Below are positions 36,210 to 49,598 of a stretch of 64,000 nucleotides of DNA, piece by piece (within the stretch, counting starts at the first letter, position 1; every line of letters begins with the position of its first letter). This stretch comes from Lagopus muta (taxonomy: Eukaryota > Chordata > Aves > Galliformes > Phasianidae): NCBI RefSeq assembly GCF_023343835.1, contig NC_064443.1:3596001-3660000 (forward strand), written 5' to 3'. A program made the position numbers and the translations under genes. Under the pieces are notes generated by a model. It worked only from the letters and a program-made list of their open reading frames with translations. It did no database searches and was not told the DNA's origin.

Positions 36210-36480
36210 GTAAATGATTTAAGTCGTCTAAGTCATGGGACCTGATGAGATCCATCCATGGGTTCTGAGGGAGCTGGTGGATGAAGTTGCCAAGCTGCTA
36301 TCCATCACATTTGAAAGGTTGTGGCAGTTTGAGGTTCCCACTGATTGGAAAAGGGGGAAACATTCCTATTGTCATGAAAGGGGGGGGTGGGGGGAGGGGA
36401 AGATCCAGGGAACTACAGGCCTGTCAGTCTCATCTCTGTGTCTGGCAAGATCATGGAGCATGAGTCTTTCTCTCAGTCTC
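36210..36480 (+). mobile_element. CR1 LINE ORF2 fragment, reverse transcriptase region
   Basis: The + strand reads GPDEIHPWVLRELVDEVAK from 36238, the conserved start of the CR1 reverse transcriptase fingers, then ITFERLWQFEVPTDW. After a G-rich interruption it resumes with DPGNYRPVSLISVSGKIME (36403-36459). Frameshifts in the G-rich segment make it inactive. It stops abruptly at about 36480, where a second CR1 fragment begins on the opposite strand. Confidence 0.9.
36380..36399 (+). other. G-quadruplex-capable run inside CR1
   Basis: Eight Gs, T, six Gs, A and four Gs follow one another, enough for four G-triplet runs with very short loops. It seems to be an expansion within the LINE reverse transcriptase frame. 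Formation of a quadruplex is inference. Confidence 0.5.
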
Positions 36481-37620
36481 TTTTAGGATGAGCAAACCGA
36501 AGGACCTCAACTGCTTTTCATAGGTCTTATCCTGTAAACCCTTCTCTGACCTCATAGTCATCTTTTGGATGCTCTCTAACAGGTTTATTTCCATATGTTG
36601 TGGTGCTGGAAGCCCCACACCGTGCTCAAGGGGAGGCTGTGCAGAGCTTTCCCTCATCTTGCTTTCAGTGCTGTACCTGATGCATCCCTGGGTTCAGTAG
36701 GCTGTTTGGCTGCCTGGCCACACTGCTGACTTGCAATCAAACTGTCACTGACAAGGGGTCCCCAGATTGCCTTCTGTTGAACTGCTCTTCAGCCTCCTGT
36801 CACCTAGTATGCAGAAATATCCAGGGTTGCCCTGCCCTAGGCACTGAATTAGACACTTGCTCTTGTTAAAGCTCATGTGGCTGGTAATTGCCCAGCCTTT
36901 CAATTTGTCAGGACTTCTCTGCAAAGCCTCTCTATTCTTGAAAGAGTCAAGAGCTTCTCCCAGTTCAGTGTCTTCTGTAGGCTTACTTAGCATGCATCCA
37001 AGTCATTGGATTGGAAATGGCCCTAAACTGGAGCTCTGTGGGACTATGCTAGTGACTAGCTGCTAGGCAGTTGTAACCCCGTTAATTTTAAGAGTTTGAG
37101 CCTGAACCTGTCAGACGACTGTTCGCTCATAATGTTATGTTCTCGTCTAGCTCTATGCTGGGCATTTTGTCCTGAAGGATGCTGTGAAAGACGGTACTGA
37201 AAGCTTTTTTGAAAACATAGTTATTAAAAAAGCTCATCTGGCTTCTCTTAGTAAACTAGATGGCGAAACTTGTAATAGGAAATAGTCAAGCTGGACTTTC
37301 CCTTAATGAACATGTGTTGGCGATGACCAACAGTTGCATTGTTTTACAGTTGTTTTTCTATAACTCCCCAAATAATCTTCTCTGTAACTTCCTCAAGAAC
37401 TGATGGGAGGCTGACAGGACAGAAATTGCCAGGGTCATTTTTCTTCATGGAAACTGGGACAATACTTACTACTTTCCAGTCAATGGAACCTCTCCAGATT
37501 TCCAAGACCATTAAAAGATAATTGAGGGAGGTCTCTTGATACCAGGCAGCTCTTTAAGTACTTGGGGATGAATTCCATTGTGCCCCAAAGACGTGCATTC
37601 AAGCTTTTCAAAGTGCTGCT
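36481..37620 (-). mobile_element. CR1 LINE, reverse transcriptase to 3' region, about 1.1 kb
   Basis: Read on the - strand, this is a long CR1 copy. The reverse transcriptase block DPGNFCPVSL, the same motif as in the + fragment next to it, lies at about 37407-37436. Further into the element (lower coordinates) come the segments matching the end of ORF2 and the downstream region (for example gaaaagcagttgaggtcc at the left end). The diagnostic 3' octamer tail is absent, so the copy is truncated at its 3' end exactly where the + fragment stops. Confidence 0.85.
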
Positions 37621-39765
37621 GCATCCCATATTACTTTAATATTTTATTTTCAAAACTCAAAATGAGCTAAAATGATGAGACAGCATTTCCACTTGAAGGT
37701 ATTTTTGAATAGATTCATAATGCTGAGTAGAGAACTGCAGTTCCTTTGAGTGCATTGGAAGGTTAGAGGAGTGAGTACTGATGCAGTCTTAAATGTAAAT
37801 TGATTATTTCTAGATATTAAAATGACCAAATGTGGAAAGCTCAGAACTTCAGCACTTGGGATTTAAGCATTAAGTAACATTCAGACCCCTTCTTTTAGCT
37901 AAAAATTTAACAGCTTTATGTAATTTCTAAACTTTAAAACAATTTATGGTATTGGGGGGAAGGGGAAGATTTATAATTATGTACCACTTAACAGAAATGA
38001 AAAACATTATGCAGCATTGGATGCAGCATCAAAGGAAATAGATTAATTTTCATAACAAAATGCACTCTGAGTCATGAAAAGTACTTAAACACTTTGGAGA
38101 AAAGCAAGCAGAGGAATTATTTTTAATGTCTCCTGTTAGATCAGGTCTGTTCACAGCTTACAACTTCAACACGTCTGTTGTACTCACCAGGCTTCATTTG
38201 GTGCTCCCCTCATGCAACTTACTAGAGGGTTTTTTTTCCAGCTTCTTATTCAGGAAGTTTTTCAGGAATGTTTAATCTAAATAAATATGCCATTCTTTCC
38301 ATGATCAGATGCTCATATGTGTTTGTGAGATCTGCATTTAAGCAGCTGCTTAAGTCATTGTTTGCAATATATGTTAGACATTATTAGTGTGTTGGTATAT
38401 GGACATAATGACACAAAGTAAACTATTTCAAGTTATGTTTATTACTTTTATACTTTTGTGTGATTGTGACTTCTAGCATTTGTGTGTTATGCTCTAGGAT
38501 AATGCTAAGAATCTGTCTGCAGATATCTTGTTCACATATTGTTCTAAATGAAGGAGCTCATGAAGGAGAAGCAGCAAAGGGAAAAAAGCAGGTAGCTTTT
38601 TCCCTGTCTCTGGTATTTTTGAGTTATTTATAAGGATTTCAGTTTGGAACGTCTGAAAAAGGCAATGATTAGAAGAATGTTAACAAGTAGCAAATACTCA
38701 TTGAAAAGTCTTTTTATGAATCTGAAAAAACCTTAACTTTTTGTAAGTGTACCCTTAGTGTTGACAGGTACTTCACCTGGGGTTTATTATTGTTCTGACG
38801 CTGTCTTTGCATTCTTGACAACTTTCAAGAACTGACAGAGCAATGTGAGAACTGCCTACAGGCCTTTTGCTCCTGACTCTGTTGTAATACCTGAAGTAGA
38901 TCACAAAAGGTTTTTGTTGCAAATCCTGGCAGGCAGTGGTTTCTCAGATTGTTCGCTTGACCTCAACTCTTGAAGGAAATTCAAGAGTGAGAAGGGAAAT
39001 ACTTGAAATGTGGAGGACTCAATTTCAGCTGACTTGGTTTCTTTATGTGATTCACTGTTAAGAGTTAGAAGTCTAGAAATAAAATGTGTGATTTTTCCTT
39101 TAAAATAATTACAAATACAAGTGTATTCCATTTCTGCTTGGATTCCTATTGTCCTAGAATTCTGGAACAGCTATCCTCAAACACTCAATCTGGCTTATTT
39201 TTCATATACAGTCAGTGAATTTCTGCCCTTCCTTTTAGTATTGCCTCTTACTAAAAGTTTTATTTCTTCTAGACATAATTTAATTAAGTTTTTAAATTAT
39301 TTAGTTTTTCATGACCAACTTTCATCTTTGTGTGCTTTCAGTAATGAGTTGGATACAAATTTAAATATTTGCTTATTGTATATTGACTTTTATGTTGCGA
39401 GGCAGAACTTATTTCTTTTAACCGTGTTCTTTAGTAAACATATAGATGCATATTTCTTCTGTGTTTTCACACAGAATAAAAGAATAATCTGAATTATGTG
39501 ACTTGCTGGCAGTTAGCTAGCATTACAGAATTCATCTTCCCTGCTTAGCAGTTTCCATCACATGTTACATAGTGAAAGGGTCTCCTCCCTGCCTTTGCTT
39601 AAATGCAGCTTCATGAGCTTCCTTCGAAGAGCTGGAAGTAATGTGGTGATGGTTTTCCACTTATGGTGAGACTGGTGTACTGTCCATGCTGATTTTCTGT
39701 ATTTTTTTTTGGCTAGTGGTGTATGAATGTGTGGGTGCATCTGTACGTGTGTGATAAACACATTT
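37621..39765. other. Non-coding stretch
   Basis: A+T-rich. A frame of 123 codons at 39121-39492 is hydrophobic and looks like translated A+T-rich noise. No repeat or exon was recognised. Confidence 0.5.
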
Positions 39766-39795
39766 TGTGTGTGTGTGTGTATATATATATATATA
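39766..39795. repeat. Compound (TG)n(TA)n microsatellite
   Basis: About seven TG units pass directly into about seven and a half TA units. Such tracts are usually polymorphic in length. Confidence 0.9.
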
Positions 39796-42700
39796 GATGG
39801 ACATATGCATTTGTTCTTGTTCAAAGCAAAATGCTTGTATTCATTTTTATTTTCCGTAGCATCGCTTTTCTCAGCACTGTTCCTAAAATCCAATTTGTGA
39901 AGAACCTATTATTAGCCTCATTATTTGCACTTCTACTCCTTCAGTGACTGAGATCTATCTATGTGTTTTTGAGCCACAGGGACCAAAAATGTTAAAAATA
40001 AAGGAAGTTTCTTAAACACGAATAAAATTCTAGCTGTAGTTGAAAGGGGATTTCATTATAGGGCTATTCTAATTATTCTAAGTGAAAGTGGGTTTCAGGT
40101 GTTTTTTTGTGAAAATGCACTTTTATTTTGTAAATATACTTTCTGTTTGAAGATCTGATTGGCTCAGGTCCTTAGTTTTTAATTTGCTTTTCTAAGACAC
40201 TGTTTAATTGTGGTTGCTTTCCACAGATGGTACCATTTGAGAATGATGCAGTCTCATAGAGTTCAGTTTGAAGACTGATCTAAAGACTTTTTTAAATGTT
40301 ACAGCATGAGCAACAGATGAAGCCTCAGTACTGCTTCTGTGTTATCAGTTGTCTCTGATCTCTTGGTAATTTTTGTCTATTACATAGTTACTATTACTGC
40401 TAATTTAGGACTAAGGAAATGTTGAACCAGGGTAGAGGGAAAAGTTAGTCTGGGTCAACTGAAATAATTTTGTAATTACAGAGCAGTAAGGTGAAGCAAA
40501 AAGTTGTTAACGAAATTTGGAAGAAAATTAGTATGGGAAAAGAAACCTAGGCTTATGGATGTAAGGTGGTGCTGTGTTGGTTGCTTGGTTGGCAGTTCCT
40601 GTTAAATTTTGAAACCAGAATGTGCTCAGATGCTGCTTTTTATGTTTTCTGATTTCCAGAGACTTTCTTTTTGAGGGGGAGGAAATGGAAGCACTGCTGT
40701 TTACCTAGAGGGATACACAGAGTTTCAAGCAAACATTGACAGATATGCAGCTATAGATGCTTTCTTCTACCTAGGTATGAGACCTTTCCACTAATTTAGA
40801 AAACATGTTCTTCTAGCCTGGACTGTAGTAGGAAAGAAACTTCACCTCTGATTTATAGCACCAAATATTGTCCTTTAATATGTACATAGTGCTGATAGTG
40901 ATGTTTTTGTCTGAACGTAGGCTTATGAGTTTAGGATAGAAAGACTGGATTGTGAGATGTTATTTTCCTGTTTTAATGCTGCTTGGCAAGTAAGATGGGA
41001 AAACATGAAGTGATCTTCATTACTGTGTGTGTTTTTTATTACCTGTTTTTCGCATCTTCTTGCTTGTCTTTAGAGCAGGAATATCTTTATTGCAACAAAA
41101 TTTTAATGCACCAGAAAGGATTATGGTCCATCTTCTTAAAGGCTGTTTTTGTATATAGTAGCCCTAGGAAAATTGAGTACTGATTAAAATTATTGTTAAT
41201 TAAATATATTCTACCCTGAGTTTACTATATAATTCTTTAAATCTAGCCAGTAGGGCTTCAAAATTGTAAGGATTAGCTGCTATTTTTTTGTTGCTCTTTA
41301 TTATCTCACAAAAACATTATGTGACAAAAGCTATTTGTGATAGGTTGGAAGTATGTCTTTAATCTGAAGTTACTCCATATTTGCTTGGAGAAGTTCTAGG
41401 ACACTTTTGTTTTAAAATGATTTATTACTCAGCATTGTGACTTCATATTCTAGAATGTTTCAGCCTCACTGTCCATTCAAGAAGCATTTAGTTGTCTTTA
41501 TTTCCTCTGGGATGTAACGTGTTGTGGCACTGAACCAGAGAGACAGTTGTAGTTGTACTGAGAAATGACAAGTTTCTAGAAGGTGAAACTTCTTTAATTG
41601 AATAAGATGGGATGAGTTTGGTTAATCACGTGTCTGTTTCCTTGTATGTCCTTACCTCTGCTGAAGACAGGAGATTAGTGCTCATTTTGTTCGAGTAATA
41701 ACTCATGTTAATTAATGTGGTTAAAATATTTTTATATAGACTTAGGTTTTATAATTAGAAGAAACCAACATCCTGAGAAGAAGTTGTGGGTGGAAAGGAT
41801 CAAGGGGAATAAAAGAAGAAAGCAAATATTAGTAGCAAGTACTAATCCTTTCCATTCTGAGATAGAATGGGCACCTTGTTATCCCAGAGAAGTAGAATTG
41901 CAGCAGAAATCATTCTCCAAAGACTTTTTTTTGTTTATGCTTGTTTGTTTTCAGCCATACTTGAAGAGGCATCTTGTCTGATAGTTTCAATAAAGCTATG
42001 GGGAAAATGGTAGTAGAAAGGAATGTTTGCTTTTGTCTTTGGGTAAAATTGCTTTAAACTTTCAATCATGAGTGATTTCTGTCTCTATGATAAAATATTC
42101 CTCAGGAGTTTTATGGAGTATAGTTTGACTGTAGGATGAAATCAGTGAAGTGTGTGCCTTCAGGAATTAGAAGGGAAATTGTACTTGCATATGTTGTGGA
42201 AAACATATGCAACTAAATTTAGCTCATGCTAGCAGATTCTACTTATTTTGAAGATTGTGGGATACTTCCAACCTTGTATGAAAGGGCATGGGAAGATTTT
42301 TATTTCTGCTTGGGTCTTTGCATCTCTATTGCTTTCCCTCTTCCAATGAAAAAAAGCATCTGAACAGAAGACAAAGTATTTTTCTGCCTGTGTTTGTATC
42401 TTAGTAATCTGATTTTAGCTCTGCGTTGTCATGCTGGAAGATTACTCAGTGTGTTCTGGTGTTTTTTTTGTTAAAAGTGCTGTTTATAATGTGCAATGTT
42501 TTTTGATTTACACTGATAACGTTGGATAAAAAAAATTGCTGGCTGGTATAATGTTCATCTATCTCTTCAGAGCCTTTGTGATGTGTGCTGAGCTGCATCT
42601 GTTCCAAATAACTCTGCTCTGTGAGTTGCAATTGGAACACTTGAACTCTTGCTTCCTGTTCTATCAGGGAAGTTAAACACTAATTTAGGTTGTATTATGA

Positions 42701-45700
42701 ACTTTCCTCTGATGTAGGTAGAAAATAATTGGTTGCTTTTTGTTCTAGGAAAAAAACGCCCACCAAACATGTAGCTGTTATCTTTCTATATCACACCCAT
42801 ACTCTAAGAGAAAAAATAGTTGTCCTGATGTTCGTTTATATTTCTAAGTGTATGAGTTCTTTGGTTAAAAGTAACTTATCCCTGCAGGTTTTGCCTTGCA
42901 AAATGTACTGATGTCATTTCTAATTGTTTACAATGCTCTTACACAGTCAGTGACCATGGCATGCTCAAACTAAGACTGTGTGTTGGGTATCCCATCACTA
43001 AAATAAGGGTGGCTGCTTATTCTAAAGCTTTTCATGATATTCCGGAAAGTACTGTCAGTACTGCTGCTCATGAAACTCTTGTTACTTTGACAGATGCACC
43101 TTCAGGTATAGGATGCAGAGCTCTTTGGCATGAAGGTGTCGGGAAGAGTCATAAATCTTTTCTCCTGAAGGCTGTTAATGAATGCTGAGTTGAGATTTTT
43201 AGAGGTGACAAATCCAAACAGTTTTAAAAGCTTGTCCTCTGTCTTTGAAGCACCTTATTTTATACCAGAATCACTGATAATTGGGTCAAGTTGGTTCACA
43301 TCGGGATCCCGTGGGAACATATTTGCAGGCATGATTTATTGCTGCTTGTTTTAATCCAGTGCATTCCAGAGCATGGGCAAGCTACGCATTCAGTAGGCTT
43401 TTCTTCTGCACTGTAATTTTCAGCACTTAAAGTTTGTAAAGCCGAGGGCATTAAAAAGACAACATGGGATGAGCTTTTTTCTTAATCTTTTGTAGATACA
43501 AGCTTAAGAAGTGCAAGAAAAGCACTATTATGTAACATTCAACCACTGTTTCTGCAATATCTTCAGAATCAATCTGAAACGTGCAAAATATATGGAGTGA
43601 CACAAGTATTTTGAAAACCACTGCATTGTGAAAGTATTTGGGGCACTGTGTGCCAACAGTACACATATATAAAGCTGGTGTATGAGGACCTTATTCTAAC
43701 TTGTTCCAATGACAGCTTCATTTAGGTAAAGGACTGCTTTAAAACTAATCCCTTCCATAAGGTCAGCTTGAAAGATAAGTTAAAAGCTTGCAAAATAATG
43801 GTAAAACTTCCAGGGGATCTGTAGAGAAGAGGATGCTGCTATGTTTTAACATGCAGAACAAGAGCAATGGCTTCTGGCAGTCCTGCTGGCAGGAGCCACC
43901 CAAATGGTAGTCATGGTTTCTGATTTACTATGAGACGGATTTCACTTAAGTTAGGCCTCTCCTATGTGAGGATGTGGAGATTTTAACTGGAGATATAATA
44001 CTCCAGGAAGGTGGATAAGTATTTCAGTCATTTAGGTACAACTTTGTGCAACAGGGTTCTGCAGAGAACTGCAACTAATCTCAGTCCTTAAGGAATTCTT
44101 TAACAAGTAAGAAATGCTTCGAGGAGATATTAGAGTGTAACCGAATGTTATCACGTTGTATTTTATAGTACTTACATTAGTATTTATGATGGTACTACAA
44201 TAATATTATGGCATGTTGTCTCAATAGCTTGGAGAAGTATGGGAGTCACTCCTGTCTATACAGAGAAGAATGAGTCATGCAGTAACTTAAGAAATTGCTT
44301 GTAATCTTGAGCTTGAGTACCACCACCCTTCTTTGCTTCCCTATTATGCCAATGCTGGGCACTGTTTGCTTTGGAGAAAGCAGGGGCTGGAGAGGAAGAA
44401 AGCAAGGAAATCAGTTGCTGGGGAAAGAGCTCTTTCATACACAGCAGAATCTGGGTAAAGGGCCAGTTTGTTATGGTACAAATAGTTCCCTTAGATCCTG
44501 CAATGTGAAATTAAACCTTCACATTTCAGTGTTTGCAGCAGTTACTTGAATGTCAATGACGTTCAAGTGACCATGACCACTTTGCTTCTCATTCTCTATA
44601 TATGTATTTTTCTGAGGGAAAATATTTCAATTTTTCTGTTTTCTTTGATCTTTCAGGCCACCTTGGTTTTGGGAGATGGGAAAGGTGAGATCTTTTAAGG
44701 ATAGGAGCCACTTTGTTCCAAAATTGCTGTGACTTATAGCAGAGAGGATTTGTGAATAGAATGTATAACAGGTTTTGCAGCGACTTATTAAACTCCTTGG
44801 TGCAAACCACAGGCATTTCTTATGCTTTTCAAATCTGAAGTGTTTGAGAAGAACTGCATTTATATCAAAACACACAAGTTGTGTGAATGGAGAAATCAAT
44901 ATTGTTTTCACTATACCCAGTCAGGAGTTCTAGACATCGCATTGATGTGTTGCAGGTAACTACTATTTGTAAGCTCATTCTCTATTGTTCTACTGTTATT
45001 TCATATGAATTGCAATAAAATTAGGCCAAGTATCAGGATAGCTCTGAAAGTCCAATTTTCTATATGAGAAGATTTTCCTGAAGAGAACCATTAATTTAAT
45101 GTTATACACTAATAAGTTACCTTAGAGTTTCAGGGATAGCAAACATCAGGTTTCACCTCTGTTAATAAAGGAACTCATTTGTGTCACTTTAGGTTCTTAA
45201 TATCTGTTCAAGTTGTATTATTGGGATATTAGTATTATGCGTAATATGTACAAAGACTGCATAAAGTCACACTTCAATGAATTATATTTACTTGAACTGG
45301 GAAACATGTTTAATCCCTATAGACAGTATAATCTTTGTTTTGGATTGTAGCACAGTTTTGTAAATAGACGTTATTTTTCCAGTTGAAGTTAGCAGTCACA
45401 CTGATGCAAACTGTGTTCTAGCCAAAACCAGGCCTAATCTTTCAAAGTACTCAACGAGTTGTGTGTCATAGCAGTTTATTTTGTTTCGCATCCCTCTCAT
45501 GTTGGAGTAGCTGCTAGAAATCTGATGAAATAGTTTGAGATAAATTGGAGTATGCTTTTCTTCAGAGAATTATTCACTGTCTTTTTCCTGTCTTTAGGGA
45601 TGCTAGAGTAGGCCAAGGAGCAGCAGTGAGAATACATTTTATTCTGTTTAGCAGCCATCACGTGAAGTTTGGTCTTCACAAAATGTGGGATGCTACTTGA

Positions 45701-46963
45701 AGCTTAGCAAATGATCAGTCTTTAGGGAGTGAATCAGTTTCTGAGCTATACCAATAGCAGGTGATTGTCAGCCTGACAGTGAGTGATATTGTAGGTTGGT
45801 CGATACTGCAGAAATGTCCTAAAAAGTATTAATGAAGGTAATGATTTTATTTCTTGCAGCAGCAAAGAATAATTATTATACATTTCTTTGCAGTAACATT
45901 GTCCAGCAGAATTTGGGGTGGTGGATGATGTGAACAAGCCTGTAATTTTGGTATTAAATCAGTGTATTTTGGCATAGCTCTCTTGAGTGGATGTTGTGCA
46001 ATATCAAAGGGAAAGAATTGGAGCATTTCTGTGCCGAGATGTCAGTAGGTCAGTGATAGTACATTTCTTTTAATCTTAATCACGAGTACGTGAAAAATTC
46101 TAGTATTTTGACTCGAATGCTGAATAGTGTCACCTTGTCAAGAGCATTAGCTTGCAATGCTGTCAGTCCTTTTTAAAACTTATGTACTAGGCTCCAGCAC
46201 CCACTGACTTGCAGTTTCAGCCTCTCTGGCACGTTCAAATTGGATACAGCATGTACTGCTCGTGCTCAGTAGTGAGCCTGAGTGAAAAATTTTGTTGGCT
46301 CTGGGTCATGTAAGAGTTCTACAATAGCAGCAGAGAAAGAATCCAGCCAGCCAGAATTGCATAATAAATCCATTCTTTTCATGGTTTTTAGTTTGGTGGA
46401 GACTTGTGACAAAACCGTTTTTGGCTGAAAAGCTTAAATTCATTGTAACCCGAAGTGTTTGTGTAAATGTAGCCTTTTGAAATGCTAATGAAGCAGACCA
46501 TTGGAAACAGCTTGTTTCCTGCTAGCTCAGCTTTGGCTTGGCAGTTTTAGATGGAGCTTCTACCAGGGTAGCTATGAGCAGCAGTCCCAGGAGGCCTGCA
46601 GACCTTCGTTTTTTAGAATTCAGAACAGGGCCGGAGCTCCCAGAAAGACCTCACAAAGTCTGGGCTCTTGGCTGCTCTGTTTGTACTGGCAGGCTCCATG
46701 CTTGCAGAAAGGCAGGTGTGTCCAGAAGCACAGAGATGCTTGGCGAACCCTTTGAAATCATGATGCGGTTGTCATTTTTCAAAGCTTTTTCTTCTATAGG
46801 AGGCTTTTGTAGTGTTTCATCTTTTACAAAACTTCTTACTAAATAAAGCCCTGTTCCTACTTTTTCAAACGAGGCAGGGGACCCACAGGTACTACACAAC
46901 TCTGTGAGAGCTGAAGTAGCTGAGTTTTAAGTTAATAAAAGGCTATTGGAATTTTTTTTTCAG
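39796..46963. other. Non-coding stretch
   Basis: No transposon, exon pair or RNA gene was recognised. A 46651-46899 frame on the - strand looks somewhat protein-like but has no support. Confidence 0.45.
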
Positions 46964-47020
46964 CCACGTGTGCAGCCATGTTTTGGATGGGAGGTTGGCT
47001 GGAGCAGTGACACTGCTCTG
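46964..47020 (+). other. Candidate internal exon, 57 nt
   Basis: A branch-point-like gttaata lies about 28 bases before the acceptor, which is ggaattttttttttcag. The 57-nt segment ends in GCTCTG followed by gtgaga. Length is exactly 19 codons and one frame is fully open (PRVQPCFGWEV and so on); a second frame is open too. A second donor (gttg with gtgagt) lies after 47059. Branch point, tract, acceptor and donor spacing are all normal, which makes this one of the better candidates, but no homology was recognised. Confidence 0.25.
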
Positions 47021-49569
47021 GTGAGACACATGATGTGTGTGGGTTAACGGGCTGATGTTGGTGAGTAGGTGACAGCTCCGTTCTTGGCAGTGACTCACGA
47101 TGACATTACCATAAGACTTGCAGACTGCATGGCTTTAAGTATGTAGAAGTGAGAGTAATGCCTGTGATCCTGAATGAGTTATTTTATAGACCTAATGTTC
47201 TCTTATAGGTTATTCCTATTTCTAGTATGCAGAGGAAAAAGTAACTGCACAGAACCATTCTGACGCAACACATGATGATAATTGTGGAGAAAGATGTATC
47301 CTGTGGACCTTCCTGTGAAAGTGCTCAGGTTTCTCCCTGTTTTTAAAAGATTCATGTAGTTAATCACAAAGAAGACAGCTACATATGTAGGTTGTGGGTT
47401 TTTTTTTTTTTTAACCTGTGCTGGTATTTAAGCAAAGTTTTATGAAAATGTTACTTTTCAGAAAAGCCTTGCAAGTGGTTTGGCTTCATGAATAAGTAAT
47501 CTTATTTAGTGTAATCTGAAAGATTCTAGTTATATGTCCAGCAAATGAGATTTTACCTTAATCAAACTGTGTTCAGAGGAGGTAAAACCCTTGGTGTGTG
47601 ACCAGAGATCCTATTTTGTCCTAGAGTAACAAGCTTCTATACCTTGTGGTATATGTGTTCTAGTGTAAGTAAACTATCCAAGTACTTTACCAGCAAAGGA
47701 CACTCCACACCTTTTACTTTAATATCATTTCATCATGCTCACTGTAGCTAAGTAAGCTTCATTGCATCTAATATTTTATGTTGCCACTGGAACTGGAATA
47801 TTCCCAGCTGGAAACTGATTATTTAATGGTTTTTATTTGGACTTCATTTCTAATAGAAGACGAACAGGGGTGAAAGTGACCTGCTTTGACTAATGTGAAC
47901 AGTTGAAGAAAATGTTAAATTTTAGGAAAACTTAAGTGGTTGCAAGAAAACTGTAAAGTTTCTGAGCATTTCAGTGCTTTGGGCACTAAGATTACATGAA
48001 GAAAATGTTTAATCTTACCTAGTATGTAGCTTCATTTACGTGACAAATGTTATGTATTCTTATTTTAATGACTTCTGTATGCAGAAGCACACAAAGATGC
48101 AGAAACAAAACATTCCTCCCTGTGGGATTTCAGGTGGTGAGATTTTATTTTGAACATAGTTACTGATGTTAATAGAAATGACAAAGCATCCTGAGGCATG
48201 TAGGGCTCAAGGCGATTTAATACTTAGCCTTTTGCTACCTTGTTTTATTCTGCTTTTATAATACAGAGCATTGTTAGTCTGTTACCTTCCTCCATATTAT
48301 ATGTTTCAGAGGGTGTAATGCGACTGTTTTCTTTCAGCATTTTTTTTTTTGTTTTAATTTGGCAGATTAGTTCATTTTTTTTTTCTCCCAAATGATTATA
48401 GAAACATTTGAATATTTGTAGAGCTATGGAGATATGCATTTTGAAAGAAAAAAAAGGACTATGGATGTATTTTTTCATTTAGTAATTGCACATTGGTTTA
48501 CATTCTAACCTGTAAAATGAACTGATACAGATCTGTACAATAAATGTTATATATGTTGTAGAAGTCTTAACCCAGCAAAACCCTCAAAAGACAGATCTGA
48601 AGATGTCAGAAAGCTCATAAGAGGTAATTTGTTTGGTATCTTCCATACACGGTCTCTTTAAAACCACTTTTCCCCTTACAGCATGGTGTATCTATGCTCT
48701 GGAGTTAGATTTGTGGTTTCACACATTAGTGGTTTCCAAATGCCATGTAAGAACAGGAAAAAATAGGTAATAAGTGGGAACATTTAAGGGCTTTTTTTCT
48801 TGAATTTCATTACACCATCTTCATAATCTTAAAATTTATATTAGTGGAACTGTTTTGCTCATTTAGAAAAACAGCTTTTTTTTTTTTCTTCCAGCAAGCT
48901 CTTAAGAGTTTAATAGTACTTTGGGGGATATCTGACCTGTGAAGTCAACCTCAACCCCTGTTCCCCATGATTATAATTAAATCTCAAGGTACCTTTTCCT
49001 TTAGAATTACTTTTCTGCTTTACACTTTGCATAGCATATTACCTTAAAGGTGAAATGAGCTAACAAACAAAAATCCCAGCAACAAACACAAAAACAGAAC
49101 AAAACCCTCAAAGAAGCCAGCTCGTTTTGTGGAGGAAAAAAAAACCAAAAAACTCTGGCAGAAGTTGAAGTCCAAGTAGGGATTTATTATTAATACAGAG
49201 AGTGGGTGCAACTCTCTTCTGAAACAGACTTCTGTAAGGCCCTTAAAGATGAAAATGAAAAGTCAGACATTGTTTCCACAGTACATTGTTGTTCTATACA
49301 ACTTTTTCCATTGATTATTAAACACTTGCATGTGGCAAAAGGTTCTGGATTAGACAAGCAGAGGACTTGCCCTGCTGAGGAGACTTCCAGGCTGTGCGGT
49401 AGCATCCATGTCCATCTTGTACTTCTCATCTCTGCCTGCTGCTGCACCAATCCCAGTTCTTGCTTCTGCTGCTATTTACAAAACATCTGGGGGGGGGAAG
49501 GGGAGAAGAACAGCAACAACCATGCTGCAAACACAAAAAACAAACTGATGTCACTCTTTACTTATTGAA
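47021..49569. other. Non-coding stretch
   Basis: T-runs near 47399-47412 and 48342-48351, A-rich sequence near 49060-49150 and a G-run near 49491-49498. No gene or transposon was recognised. Confidence 0.5.
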
Positions 49570-49598
49570 ATTGCAGCCTATCCTCATTGCAGCCTATC
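49570..49598. repeat. 13-base direct repeat at the CR1 5' junction
   Basis: attgcagcctatc occurs at 49570-49582 and again at 49586-49598, the second copy being the start of the CR1 sequence. It is either a microhomology-driven duplication made during 5' truncation and integration, or a small tandem duplication afterwards. Confidence 0.8.

Noticed and set aside
39121..39492. 123-codon hydrophobic frame
   Set aside because: Phe/Leu/Ile-rich translation of A+T-rich DNA, typical of noise.
46651..46899. 82-codon - strand frame with an acceptor-like upstream sequence
   Set aside because: Needs a non-ATG start, no donor was found, and no family was recognised.
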